From contig DAOTGG010000003.1 in NCBI GenBank assembly GCA_035446985.1, positions 6,467 through 70,466 on the forward strand: a stretch of 64,000 bases of DNA, read 5' to 3'. Made by a program: the position numbers and the translations under genes. This DNA is from JAQUSX01 sp035446985. GTDB taxonomy: Bacteria > Bacillota > Clostridia > Christensenellales > CAG-314. Numbering within the stretch: the stretch's first letter is position 1; each line of letters opens with the position of its first letter. Under the pieces are notes generated by a model. That model made no database searches. It was not told the DNA's origin and was given only the letters and a program-made list of their open reading frames with translations. Positions 1 to 8,379 of the stretch are shown piece after piece.

Positions 1-1
1 A

Positions 2-46
2 TTAGCTATAAAAGGCAAAAGCGGAACGAAAGTTATAAACGGCTAA
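2..46 (+). CDS. C-terminal tail of an unidentified protein (cut by window edge)
   Basis: The first bases are open in the second frame and end at a TAA, giving the last 14 residues LAIKGKSGTKVING. An intrinsic terminator follows 18 bases later, which fits the end of a real gene. The fragment is too short to identify. Confidence 0.4.
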   Translation, partial: LAIKGKSGTKVING

Positions 47-64
47 GGAATTTTAATTTATCAA

Positions 65-97
65 AACAGCTATATTAAAAATAGCTGTTTTTTTTAT
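65..97 (+). terminator. intrinsic terminator after the left-edge gene
   Basis: The arms AACAGCTAT and ATAGCTGTT enclose a short A-rich loop and run into eight or more T. It separates the gene at the window edge from the PII-like gene. Confidence 0.8.
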
Positions 98-116
98 ACG
101 GCGCAAATTAAAATAG

Positions 117-145
117 TTGCATTTCAGTAAAATTAGGTCTATTAT
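117..145 (+). promoter_or_regulatory. sigma-A-type promoter of the PII-like/antiporter pair
   Basis: TTGCAT and TATTAT are separated by 17 bases, and the ATG of the PII-like gene lies 36 bases downstream. An AGAAGGTGA ribosome site precedes that ATG. Assigned by eye. Confidence 0.5.
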
Positions 146-181
146 ATTTACATAAAGACTTTTTTAGAAGGTGATTAAAAA

Positions 182-520
182 ATGAAACTATTGCTAGCTG
201 TCATTATGAAAAATGATGATTATCGCAACAGGGTTTTGAATGAATTGGGAAAATACGAGACTACAGGCACGGTAATACCTACAACGAGTATGCGTAACGC
301 GATTACTCAATCTTGTGTAGAGCCTTTACCAAATTTCGGCGGACTGAGACAAATTTACGAAAACGACCGTTCGCTAAATACTACGATTTTGGCTGTTATC
401 GAAGAAGAAGAGCTCGAACAAGTAAAAACATTAATCAGAAATGTGAGCGTTAAAAATCAAGAGAATGAAGGCATTATGTTTGCCGTACCCGTTATGTACT
501 TTGAGGAGTTAAAAGACTAA
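182..520 (+). CDS. PII-like small regulatory protein
   Basis: This 112-residue protein has the ferredoxin-like pattern of the PII superfamily: strand LLLAVIMK, helix DYRNRVLNELGKY, a loop region at about 33-62, strand-helix TTILAVIEEEELEQVKTLI, and a closing strand with GIMFAVPVM that resembles the end of PII proteins. It lacks the classical GlnB/GlnK T-loop sequence, so it is PII-like rather than a nitrogen PII. The ribosome site is GAAGGTG, 8 bases before ATG. The next gene, an antiporter, starts 3 bases after the stop, so the two are surely cotranscribed. PII-like proteins beside transporters usually bind a nucleotide and gate the partner; that role here is inference. The ligand cannot be told from sequence. 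Confidence 0.7.
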   Translation: MKLLLAVIMKNDDYRNRVLNELGKYETTGTVIPTTSMRNAITQSCVEPLPNFGGLRQIYENDRSLNTTILAVIEEEELEQVKTLIRNVSVKNQENEGIMFAVPVMYFEELKD

Positions 521-523
521 TTT

Positions 524-1804
524 ATGAACACCCTGCTTGTTTTGGGTCTTGCCTTGGTGGCTGGGCTCTTTTTCACCAGAATAATGAAACTTATAGGTTT
601 GCCCGACGTTACCGGCTATCTGCTTGCAGGATTGCTCATCGGTCCGTATGTACTAAACCTTATGACGGAAACGAATCTTGAAACGTTAAATATAATCACA
701 ACGTCAGCGTTGGGATTTATCGCGTTTTCAATCGGTTCTTCCTTCAAAAAAGATACTTTGCGTCAAATGGGCGGAAAGATAATCGTTAACACGCTATTCG
801 AGTCATTAAGCGCAGTTATAGTTGTCGACCTTATTTTGTGGCTACTCGGCGTAACGGGACTTGTAGATATTCCGTTGCCGTTAGCTATCGTCTTGGGCGC
901 AATTGCCGCGGCAACCGCTCCTGCCGCAACGCTAATGGTTGTCAGACAATACAAAGCAAAAGGTATCGTCACCGATACTCTTTTACCGATAGTAGGCTTC
1001 GATGACGCCGTAGGACTTATGGCTTTCGCTATATCTATTCCCATCGCAAAAGTTTTGATTTCGGGCGGACAACCGACTTTTGTCGAAATGTTTTTAGAGC
1101 CGCTTGCACAAATCAGTATATCGCTGGCGGTGGGCGCAGTTTTGGGTTTGGTTTTGGCATTATGCTCAAAACTCTTTAAATCGCGCGTAAATAGAATTAC
1201 ATTGATTATCGCCGTTGTTTTTGCGGGACTTGCTATTTCGCAAATACTTAACAAAACGCCGTATAATATTTTACATTTATCAAGCCTGCTCGTCTGCATG
1301 ATGATAGGAGCAATTTATTCAAACGTATTCAAAGAAAACGAAGCTCCGTTAAATTTGCTGGAACAATGGACATATCCTTTGTTTATGCTTTTCTTCGTAA
1401 TAAGCGGAGCGGAATTACGGGTCGATGTTATTTTGTCGGTAGGTGTTATCGGGGTTGTTTACATTGTTGCCCGTTCGCTCGGCAAATATTTCGGCGCGTC
1501 TTTGGGCGCGAAAGTCGTCAAAGCTGATAAAAACGTTGTTAAATATCTGGGCTTCGCTTTGTTACCGCAAGCCGGCGTTGCGATAGGTATGGCGACTTTG
1601 GTTGTGACAATGATACCTGAATACGGCGTGCAGATAAATACGGTCATACTTTGCGCTACGTTTATTTACGAATTGTTCGGACCTATGCTTACAAAAATGG
1701 CTCTCACCAAAGCCGGTGAAATTGAACCGGGTACTTCCCGTCCCACGATTTTTGCTAGAAGAAAAGATAGAATTCGTCATCATAAAGATAAAATCGAACC
1801 GTAA
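524..1804 (+). CDS. CPA2-type cation/proton antiporter (Kef/NapA-like)
   Basis: An integral membrane protein of 426 residues with about 12 hydrophobic segments. It has a glycine-rich start (LPDVTGYLLAGLLIGPYVL, about 27-45), an alanine-rich segment GAIAAATAPAATLMVVRQY and the paired acidic motif GFDDAVGLMAFAI (about 158-170) typical of CPA2 ion-binding helices. The C-terminus is a short basic tail (about 405-426); there is no RCK/TrkA-N or TrkA-C domain, so control probably comes from the PII-like protein encoded 3 bases upstream. The family exchanges Na+ or K+ for H+. The ion is not decidable here, but the sodium-pump decarboxylase at 54124-57389 makes Na+ a reasonable guess. Confidence 0.85.
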   Translation: MNTLLVLGLALVAGLFFTRIMKLIGLPDVTGYLLAGLLIGPYVLNLMTETNLETLNIITTSALGFIAFSIGSSFKKDTLRQMGGKIIVNTLFESLSAVIVVDLILWLLGVTGLVDIPLPLAIVLGAIAAATAPAATLMVVRQYKAKGIVTDTLLPIVGFDDAVGLMAFAISIPIAKVLISGGQPTFVEMFLEPLAQISISLAVGAVLGLVLALCSKLFKSRVNRITLIIAVVFAGLAISQILNKTPYNILHLSSLLVCMMIGAIYSNVFKENEAPLNLLEQWTYPLFMLFFVISGAELRVDVILSVGVIGVVYIVARSLGKYFGASLGAKVVKADKNVVKYLGFALLPQAGVAIGMATLVVTMIPEYGVQINTVILCATFIYELFGPMLTKMALTKAGEIEPGTSRPTIFARRKDRIRHHKDKIEP

Positions 1805-1820
1805 AAATTAAAAACTTTAG

Positions 1821-1860
1821 AACCGCCGCGTAATAACGGCGGTTTAATTTTCTCTTTTTT
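1821..1860 (+). terminator. intrinsic terminator after the antiporter
   Basis: AACCGCCG and CGGCGGTT form an eight-pair stem with an eight-base loop, followed by a T-rich tail. It lies 17 bases after the antiporter stop codon. Confidence 0.85.
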
Positions 1861-1970
1861 CATAGGTTCAAAAAATGCGATTAACGAAAAAACATTTAGT
1901 GAAAAATAATCAATATGGAATAACAAAAAATGAAAATCAGTAGAAAAATTTTTTTAGTAGGTTTGATTAG

Positions 1971-1999
1971 TTGACAAGTCCAAATTTTATCGTTAAAAT
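1971..1999 (+). promoter_or_regulatory. consensus promoter of the purine operon
   Basis: TTGACA and TAAAAT are separated by exactly 17 bases. The expected transcription start near 2006 gives an untranslated leader of about 150 bases before purE. Confidence 0.75.
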
Positions 2000-2000
2000 A

Positions 2001-2107
2001 CTTATACTGAAAAATATTTTTTTGTGCCAGTATTTAGCGGAAATATTTTCTTAATAGACAACTTAGGCGTACCAAATATCAAGCGTTGGGAAAGCCTTTT
2101 TTTATTT
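2001..2107 (+). promoter_or_regulatory. purine-operon leader with attenuator-like hairpin (class unknown)
   Basis: Near the predicted start, ATACTG (2004-2009) pairs with CAGTAT (2028-2033). Further on, AGGC (2065-2068) pairs with GCCT (2094-2097), with CCAA (2073-2076) and TTGG (2086-2089) pairing inside, and seven T follow at once. That is a terminator-like element upstream of purE, which implies transcription attenuation. I could not match the conserved cores of purine, ZTP, PRPP or THF riboswitches, so ligand and mechanism are unknown. The rest of the 1861-2157 gap is A/T-rich with no other signal. Confidence 0.5.
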
Positions 2108-2157
2108 TTAAAATTGACTTACATATATATTTTTAAACCAAAAACGGAGAGAAGATT

Positions 2158-2646
2158 ATGCGTAAAGTGGCGGTAATTATGGGCAGCGACAGCGATTTGC
2201 CCGTTATGCAAAAAGCGATAGACGTATTAAAGGAATACGATATTCCTTTTGAGGCGCACGTATATTCTGCGCACCGCACGCCCGAAATTGCCCGCGAGTT
2301 TGCTTTAAACGCAAGGGAGAAGGGTTTTGGCGCAATTATTGCGGGCGCGGGTAAAGCCGCGCACCTTGCCGGGGCTCTGGCGGCGAACACTACCTTGCCT
2401 GTAATCGGAGTCCCTATAAAATCAAATACTTTGGATGGGTTGGACGCTCTGCTGTCCACCGTTCAAATGCCGAGCGGTATTCCGGTCGCAACCGTCGCAA
2501 TAGACGGAGCGTCGAATGCCGCTCTTTTAGCTGTCCAAATACTGGCCGTGGAAGACGCCGACTTAGCGGAAAAACTAAGTAACGCAAGGAAAAAAGCGTC
2601 GTTGTCCGTATTAGAGAAGGACAAACTTTTATCTGAAAAAAAATAA
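2158..2646 (+). CDS. purE: N5-carboxyaminoimidazole ribonucleotide mutase
   Basis: PurE catalyses carboxylation at the CAIR step of purine synthesis. The 162-residue length is normal for class I PurE, with the phosphate-binding GSDSD at 9-13 and the catalytic SAHRTP at 37-42, then the GAGKAAHLAGALAA segment. It heads the operon, with GGAGAGAAG before the ATG. No purK lies beside it; class I PurE normally works with PurK, so purK is elsewhere or the cell relies on high CO2. That last point is inference. purC starts 20 bases downstream. Confidence 0.95.
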   Translation: MRKVAVIMGSDSDLPVMQKAIDVLKEYDIPFEAHVYSAHRTPEIAREFALNAREKGFGAIIAGAGKAAHLAGALAANTTLPVIGVPIKSNTLDGLDALLSTVQMPSGIPVATVAIDGASNAALLAVQILAVEDADLAEKLSNARKKASLSVLEKDKLLSEKK

Positions 2647-2666
2647 TTTCATAAAGGAGTAACAAA

Positions 2667-3356
2667 ATGAACAACCTCAAACTCGTTTACAGCGGCAAAA
2701 CAAAAAACGTTTTCGCGCTGCCTAACGGCAACTACCTTCTCAAATTCAAGGACGACTGCACAGGAGAAAACGGAAAATTTGACCCAGGCTCAAACTCAAT
2801 CGGTCTTACTATCGAAGGCGTAGGCAGAGTAAACTTGCAAATGACCAAGTATTACTTTGAAAAACTTAACCAACTGGGCATCAAAACTCACTTCGTTTCC
2901 GCTGACTTAGACGAATGCACAATGGAAGTAAAAGCTGCGAAAGTTTTCGGCAAAGGTTTAGAAGTAATTTGCCGCAGAAGAGCAGTAGGAAGCTTTTTCC
3001 GCAGATATGAAGAATACATAGCAGAAGGCGCGGAACTTCCTTATTATGTTGAAATGACTTTCAAAAACGACGCTAAGGGCGACCCGTTGGTAACAAAAGA
3101 CGGTCTTAGCATTCTTGGCATCATGAACGAAAAACAATATGAAGCAACAAAAGAAATGACACAAAAAATCGCTGCCGTTATCGCTAAAGATATGGAAGAA
3201 AAAGGTCTTGAACTTTACGATATTAAATTCGAATTCGGTTACGTAGGCGACAAAATTATTTTGATTGACGAAATCGCTTCGGGCAATATGCGTGTTTACA
3301 AAAACGGCAAATACATTGAGCCGATGACTTTGTCAGAACTGTTCTTTGCTAAATAA
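2667..3356 (+). CDS. purC: SAICAR synthetase
   Basis: Phosphoribosylaminoimidazole-succinocarboxamide synthase joins CAIR and aspartate using ATP. The 229 residues match the short bacterial form. Recognisable parts are YSGKTKNVF (9-17) near the start, the CRRRAVGSFFRRY block around 107-119 and DIKFEFG with LIDEIASGNMR in the C-terminal half. AAGGAG stands just before the ATG. It is the second gene of the purine operon. purB, the next pathway enzyme (adenylosuccinate lyase), is not in this window. Confidence 0.95.
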   Translation: MNNLKLVYSGKTKNVFALPNGNYLLKFKDDCTGENGKFDPGSNSIGLTIEGVGRVNLQMTKYYFEKLNQLGIKTHFVSADLDECTMEVKAAKVFGKGLEVICRRRAVGSFFRRYEEYIAEGAELPYYVEMTFKNDAKGDPLVTKDGLSILGIMNEKQYEATKEMTQKIAAVIAKDMEEKGLELYDIKFEFGYVGDKIILIDEIASGNMRVYKNGKYIEPMTLSELFFAK

Positions 3357-3377
3357 TTTTTAGTAAGGAGTAGAAAA

Positions 3378-4766
3378 ATGAGAAAAATAAATGAAGAATG
3401 CGGATTGTTTGGAATAATAAGTCAAAAACGCGCAAACGTTGCCACTTTTACTTATTACGGACTTTTCGCTTTGCAGCACAGAGGTCAGGAAAGCGCGGGC
3501 ATAGTCGTTAACGACAACGAAACGAATGAATTTCGCGCGCACAAAGACCTTGGCATCGTCGACGACGTTTTTACAAACGAAACTATCGATTTTTTGGGCG
3601 AAGGCAATATGGCTCTTGGACACGTTCGCTACGGCACAGGTCACAACAGCCGCAACGACGCTCAGCCGTTAGTTGTAAATCACACTAAAGGCAGAATGGC
3701 GATTGCTTATAACGGCAGTATCATCAACGCGAAAGAACTCCGCGAAGAGCTTGAAATGAACGGAATGATATTCCATACGACAAGCGACACCGAGATAATG
3801 GCTTATATGATAATACAGGAAAGACTCAAAACTAATAGTCTGGAAGAAGCTGTCGCTATCGCTATGGAAAAATTTGTCGGAGCGTATTCACTTGTCATTA
3901 TGTCGCATAACAAAATAATTGCTGTTCGCGACCAACACGGCATTCGTCCTCTTTGTTACGGCAAAACTGCTGACGGAAGCTACGTTGTCGCTAGCGAAAG
4001 CTGCGCATTGGACGCCGTGGGAGCAAAACTTGTTCGCGACGTTCAGCCCGGCGAAATTATTGTTTTCAGCGCGGAAGGAATTAAAAATGTTACCGCAAAC
4101 TGCGAAAAATGCAAAAGAGGTCTTTGCATTTTTGAATACGTTTATTTTGCGCGTCCCGATTCCGTTATCGACGGTTATTCAGTTCACCGCGCAAGAATGC
4201 GCGCGGGAGCTTTTTTGGCGGAACAGTACCCCGTTGAAGCGGATATCATTATCGGAGTACCCGATTCGGGCGTAGACGCGGCGATAGGTTACTCGCACAA
4301 GAGCGGCATTCCGTACGATATCGGTTTGATAAAAAATAAATATATCGGAAGAACCTTTATCGACGCTGGACAAAAATTCCGTGAAAAACGCGTAAGAATA
4401 AAACTTAACCCCGTTTCGGATGTAGTCAAAGGCAAACGCGTTGTTATGGTTGACGACAGTATCGTTCGCGGCACGACCTGCGCAAAACTCGTAAAACTTC
4501 TCAGAGAAGCGGGCGCGAAAGAAGTGCATTTGCGTATTTCATCACCGCCGTTTATCAATCCTTGCTACTACGGCACGGACATAAAATCAAAAGACGTTTT
4601 GGCGGCGTGCAACTATACTTTTGAAGAAATCCAAAAAATGATAAACGTTGACAGTTTGGGATATCTTAGTTTGGAAAACTGCAAAAAAATGCCTTGCGAC
4701 GAAGACAAGGGTTACTGCACGGCATGTTTCGACGGACTTTATCCTACGGAAATTCCCAAAGAATAA
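3378..4766 (+). CDS. purF: glutamine phosphoribosylpyrophosphate amidotransferase
   Basis: PurF makes phosphoribosylamine from PRPP and glutamine, the committed step. The N-terminus is MRKINEE then CGLFGII: the seven-residue leader is of the cleaved type, exposing Cys8 as nucleophile. The PRPP loop VVMVDDSIVRGTT is present. Cysteines in RGLCIFEYVYFARPDS, LAACNYTFEE and the C-terminal GYCTACFDGLYP correspond to the four [4Fe-4S] ligands of Bacillus-type PurF, so the enzyme should be oxygen-sensitive, fitting an anaerobe. The 462-residue length is normal. The ATG follows AAGGAGTAG. A 52-base gap leads to purM. Confidence 0.96.
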   Translation: MRKINEECGLFGIISQKRANVATFTYYGLFALQHRGQESAGIVVNDNETNEFRAHKDLGIVDDVFTNETIDFLGEGNMALGHVRYGTGHNSRNDAQPLVVNHTKGRMAIAYNGSIINAKELREELEMNGMIFHTTSDTEIMAYMIIQERLKTNSLEEAVAIAMEKFVGAYSLVIMSHNKIIAVRDQHGIRPLCYGKTADGSYVVASESCALDAVGAKLVRDVQPGEIIVFSAEGIKNVTANCEKCKRGLCIFEYVYFARPDSVIDGYSVHRARMRAGAFLAEQYPVEADIIIGVPDSGVDAAIGYSHKSGIPYDIGLIKNKYIGRTFIDAGQKFREKRVRIKLNPVSDVVKGKRVVMVDDSIVRGTTCAKLVKLLREAGAKEVHLRISSPPFINPCYYGTDIKSKDVLAACNYTFEEIQKMINVDSLGYLSLENCKKMPCDEDKGYCTACFDGLYPTEIPKE

Positions 4767-4818
4767 CAAAATTATTCACAAGCAAATATAACTAATAAAA
4801 AATTAGAAGGAAGAAAAA

Positions 4819-5859
4819 ATGAAATCGTTTAGCGCAAGCTACAAAAAAGCGGGAGTCGATATAACAGCGGGTTACAAAGCGGTAGAACTAATGAAAAAAC
4901 ATATCGCGAGAACGACAACAAGCGGAGTTATCGGCGATGTCGGCGGATTCGGCGGATTGTTTGGTCTTGATTTATCGGGTATCTCTAATCCCGTTTTGGT
5001 TAGCGGCACCGACGGAGTCGGAACAAAATTGAAAATAGCTTTTTTGATGGACAAACACGACACCGTGGGTATCGACTGCGTGGCTATGAGTGTAAACGAT
5101 ATTATTTGCGCGGGCGCGAAACCGCTTTTTTTCCTTGATTACATCGCTACGGGCAAAAACGTGCCCGAAAAAATGGCAAATATCGTCGCCGGTATTGCGG
5201 AGGGTTGCGTGCAATCCGAATGCGCTCTTATCGGCGGCGAAACAGCCGAAATGCCCGGCTTTTACCCCGAAGATGAATATGACCTCGCGGGTTTTGCCGT
5301 AGGCGTAGTGGACAAAACTAAAATACTCGATAATAAAAAAACGATTGAAGGCGACGTTATTATTGCTTTACCAAGCAGCGGAGTGCATAGCAACGGTTTT
5401 TCTCTTGTCCGCAAAGTTTTTAATATAGAAAAAAAGGGCAACATAAACAAAATTTACGATGAACTCGGCGGAAAAACACTTGGCGAAACGTTGTTGACGC
5501 CTACACGCATTTACGTTAAACCCATGGTAAAACTATTTGAGGTAGTTAAAGTAAAAGGCGTATCGCATATTACTGGCGGCGGTTTTTATGAAAATATTCC
5601 GCGCAGCGTGCCAAACGGGCTTGCGGCAAAAATAAATAAAAACGACGTAAAAGTTTTGCCGATTTTTGACCTTATCGCAAAACTAGGAAAAATATCGGAA
5701 CACGATATGTTCAACACTTTTAATATGGGCGTGGGCATGAGCGTGACGGTATCAAGAAGTGACGCAGACAAAGCATTGGCGGTTTTGCGTGAAAACGGCG
5801 AAAATCCGTATATAATCGGCGAAATCGTAAAATCCGACGAACGCGTAATTATTGGTTAA
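4819..5859 (+). CDS. purM: AIR synthetase
   Basis: Phosphoribosylformylglycinamidine cyclo-ligase closes the imidazole ring with ATP. Its 346 residues are the usual size. Markers are YKKAGVDITAGYKAVELMK at the start, the segment GTDGVGTKLKIAF (about 64-76), the GGETAEMPGFY motif (about 140-150) and HITGGGFYENIPR in the C-terminal half. An AGAAGGAAG ribosome site is 8 bases before the ATG. It is followed by purN after 12 bases. Confidence 0.96.
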   Translation: MKSFSASYKKAGVDITAGYKAVELMKKHIARTTTSGVIGDVGGFGGLFGLDLSGISNPVLVSGTDGVGTKLKIAFLMDKHDTVGIDCVAMSVNDIICAGAKPLFFLDYIATGKNVPEKMANIVAGIAEGCVQSECALIGGETAEMPGFYPEDEYDLAGFAVGVVDKTKILDNKKTIEGDVIIALPSSGVHSNGFSLVRKVFNIEKKGNINKIYDELGGKTLGETLLTPTRIYVKPMVKLFEVVKVKGVSHITGGGFYENIPRSVPNGLAAKINKNDVKVLPIFDLIAKLGKISEHDMFNTFNMGVGMSVTVSRSDADKALAVLRENGENPYIIGEIVKSDERVIIG

Positions 5860-5871
5860 GGAAAATAAAAA

Positions 5872-6480
5872 ATGAAAGCAAAAATAGCTGTTTTGGTATC
5901 GGGCGGCGGAACTAATCTCCAAGCTCTTATAGACAGCGTAAAAAAAGGAATAATTCATGACGGTGAAATCGCGGTCGTAATTTCCAGCAAGGATAGTGTT
6001 TATGCCTTGACAAGAGCGGACAATTACGGTATACCGCGTTTTGTCGTAAAAAGGAAAGATAATACGCAGTCCGAATTTGAAACGGCAATCATAGAGATTT
6101 TACAAAAATTTGATATAGACTTAATTGTGCTGGCGGGCTTTTTGTGCGTTTTTTCGGAGAATTTTACAAAACTTTACACAGACCGAATAATAAACGTTCA
6201 TCCGTCGCTTATACCTAAGTTTTGCGGGAAAGGTTTTTACGGAATTAGCGTTCACGAGCAGGTACTTAAAAGCGGCGACAAATATACGGGCGCGACTGTG
6301 CATTACGTAAACGAAATTACCGACGGCGGCAAAATAATAATGCAAAAAAAAGTACGAGTCAAAAAAAACGACACGGCGAATAGTTTGCAAAAAAGAGTTA
6401 TGGAAAAAGCGGAATGGAAACTTTTGCCAAAGGTAACGCAAAAACTTTGCGCGGAAATAGTTAAAGGAAAAAATATTTAA
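5872..6480 (+). CDS. purN: GAR formyltransferase
   Basis: PurN transfers the formyl group of 10-formyl-tetrahydrofolate to glycinamide ribonucleotide. The 202-residue protein starts with KIAVLVSGGGTNLQALID and carries the active-site signature INVHPSLIP (about 103-111), then GATVHYVNEITDGGKII, which holds the catalytic aspartate. Its stop codon shares one base with the start of the next gene (TAATG), indicating translational coupling. The folate cofactor is probably supplied by FolD from the end of the same operon. Confidence 0.95.
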   Translation: MKAKIAVLVSGGGTNLQALIDSVKKGIIHDGEIAVVISSKDSVYALTRADNYGIPRFVVKRKDNTQSEFETAIIEILQKFDIDLIVLAGFLCVFSENFTKLYTDRIINVHPSLIPKFCGKGFYGISVHEQVLKSGDKYTGATVHYVNEITDGGKIIMQKKVRVKKNDTANSLQKRVMEKAEWKLLPKVTQKLCAEIVKGKNI

Positions 6481-7184
6481 TGACTGACTTAAAAAATTAT
6501 TTACAAAGCAATACATATCACGGAAGGGGTATTATCGTAGGATTGACGCCGAGCGGAAAAGCCGCGGTAGCGTATTTTATTATGGGAAGAAGCCTTAACA
6601 GCCGAAACAGGGTTTTTGAAAAAGAAGGCGAAAACGTTACTATTTATCCGTTCGACGCTTCCAAAGTTTCCGACCCGTCTTTAATAATATACTCCCCTGT
6701 TAAAAGAATAAACGACACGGTAGTGGTTACCAACGGCGACCAGACCGACACGATTTGCGAGTTTTTAATTAAAGGCGATAAAAACGCATTTACAAATGCT
6801 CTTAATACAAGGCGTTATGAGCCAGACTCGCCCAACTTTACCCCGCGAATAAGCGCATTACTCGACTTGAACGAAAATTTTAGATACTCCGTTTCCATTT
6901 TAAAAAGCGAAGGACAAGGCGAAAAATGTTTTCGTTTTTGTTTTGATTACGAAGCGGTTAATGGCACGGGGCATTTTATACATACATATATGAGCGACGG
7001 TAATCCTTTGCCATCATTTGCGGGCGAACCTGTATCGGTGAATATTGACGACGATATAGATACTTTTACTTCGCTTATATGGGAAAACCTGAATAACGAC
7101 AACAAAATATCTTTGGTTGTGAAATTTTTTGATTTGGCTGACAAAACTTCTCAAACCAAAATTATAAATAAAAATATAAAATAA
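6480..7184 (+). CDS. purO: PurO-type IMP cyclohydrolase
   Basis: The 234-residue protein fits the IMP cyclohydrolase family first defined in archaea as PurO, unrelated to the N-terminal domain of PurH. Supporting segments are the start NTYHGRGIIVGLTPSGKAAVAYFIMGRS, then NGDQTD, RRYEPDSPNFTPRISAL and, near the end, GEPVSVNIDDD. The position is telling: the next gene is the AICAR formyltransferase domain of PurH without its cyclohydrolase partner, so this gene supplies the final ring closure to IMP. It overlaps purN by one base and is followed by the transferase after 2 bases. Related proteins occur in some Clostridia, so this is not unique. The assignment rests on remembered family similarity and context. 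Confidence 0.85.
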   Translation: MTDLKNYLQSNTYHGRGIIVGLTPSGKAAVAYFIMGRSLNSRNRVFEKEGENVTIYPFDASKVSDPSLIIYSPVKRINDTVVVTNGDQTDTICEFLIKGDKNAFTNALNTRRYEPDSPNFTPRISALLDLNENFRYSVSILKSEGQGEKCFRFCFDYEAVNGTGHFIHTYMSDGNPLPSFAGEPVSVNIDDDIDTFTSLIWENLNNDNKISLVVKFFDLADKTSQTKIINKNIK

Positions 7185-7186
7185 TT

Positions 7187-8371
7187 ATGAAAGAATTTGA
7201 ATTAAAATACGGCTGCAACCCAAACCAAAAGCCTGCGAAAATATTTATGGCGGACGGCAGCGAATTACCTATCGAAATATTAAGCGGCAGACCAGGCTAC
7301 ATAAACTTTTTAGACGCGTTAAATAGCTGGCAGCTTGTCAAAGAACTTAGCGAAGCTACTGGACTGGTTGCGGCGGCTTCCTTTAAACACGTAAGCCCGA
7401 CGTCGGCAGCCGTGGGCAAAATTTTGCCTGAAAAACTCAAAAAGGCGTGCTTTGTCAGCGACATAGAAGGGCTTGACGATTCGCCTGTTGCGTGCGCTTA
7501 CGCGAGAGCGCGCGGCACCGACCGCATGAGCAGTTTTGGCGACTGGGTTGCGCTTTCCGACATTTGCGACGAAACTACGGCAAAAATTATTAACCGCGAA
7601 GTCAGCGACGGAATTATCGCGCCGAGTTACACAGATAAAGCTTTGGAAATACTGCGCGCGAAACGAAACGGCTCTTATAACGTCGTGAAAATTGATAAAC
7701 AATATAAGCCGAGCCAAATCGAAAGAAAACAAGTTTTCGGCGTGACTTTCGAGCAAAAAAGAAACGACCTGGTTATTGACGAAAATCTATTTAAAAATAT
7801 CGTCACTATAAATAAAAACATTCCCGATTCGGCTGTAACCGATATGATAGTTGCGCTGATTACATTAAAATACACGCAGTCAAATTCCGTCTGTTATGCT
7901 TACGACGGACAAGCGATAGGCGTGGGCGCGGGACAGCAGTCGCGCATACATTGCACACGGCTTGCGGGACAAAAGGCGGATTTGTGGCACCTTAGACAGC
8001 ATGACAAAGTGATAGGTCTAAAATTTGCCAAAAACGTCACGAGAGCGGAGAAAAATAATATTATCGATATTTATCTTTCGGACGACGCTGAAGAAGTCTT
8101 GGGTGAAAACGTGTGGCAAAATTATTTTGCCGTTAAACCCGAAAAATTTACACAGCAGGAAAAGCGGGCGTATTTAGATAAAATCAGCGGAGTGACGCTG
8201 GGTAGCGACGCTTTCTTCCCGTTCGGTGACAATATCGAAAGAGCGCGTAAGAGTGGAGTTTCTTTCGTCATTCAGCCGGGCGGCTCGGTAAGAGACGACA
8301 ACGTAATTGAAATTTGCGACAAATACAATATGGTTATGGTTATGACGGGTATACGCCTGTTCCATCACTAG
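7187..8371 (+). CDS. purH: stand-alone AICAR formyltransferase (PurH transferase domain only)
   Basis: This 394-residue protein matches the C-terminal transferase part of PurH: LKYGCNPNQKPAKIF (6-20) is the counterpart of the LRYGxNPHQ motif, Lys67-His68 lie in SFKHVSPTSAA as the catalytic pair, and VGAGQQSRIHCTRLAG and FVIQPGGSVRDD are present. Bifunctional PurH is about 510-530 residues and starts with the cyclohydrolase domain; that domain is absent and PurO just upstream replaces it. The enzyme formylates AICAR with 10-formyl-tetrahydrofolate. The stop codon TAG overlaps the AGGAG ribosome site of purD. Confidence 0.93.
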   Translation: MKEFELKYGCNPNQKPAKIFMADGSELPIEILSGRPGYINFLDALNSWQLVKELSEATGLVAAASFKHVSPTSAAVGKILPEKLKKACFVSDIEGLDDSPVACAYARARGTDRMSSFGDWVALSDICDETTAKIINREVSDGIIAPSYTDKALEILRAKRNGSYNVVKIDKQYKPSQIERKQVFGVTFEQKRNDLVIDENLFKNIVTINKNIPDSAVTDMIVALITLKYTQSNSVCYAYDGQAIGVGAGQQSRIHCTRLAGQKADLWHLRQHDKVIGLKFAKNVTRAEKNNIIDIYLSDDAEEVLGENVWQNYFAVKPEKFTQQEKRAYLDKISGVTLGSDAFFPFGDNIERARKSGVSFVIQPGGSVRDDNVIEICDKYNMVMVMTGIRLFHH

Positions 8372-8379
8372 GAGAAAAA

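Noticed and set aside
763..1299. A 178-residue minus-strand frame inside the antiporter gene
   Set aside because: Shadow of the antiporter; no start signals.
2001..2157. Purine or ZTP riboswitch before purE
   Set aside because: The conserved loop sequences of these classes are not visible, so only an unclassified leader is reported.
8314..8379. A longer N-terminus for purD
   Set aside because: It overlaps purH out of frame and has no ribosome site; the ATG at 8380 has AGGAG and the usual PurD start.
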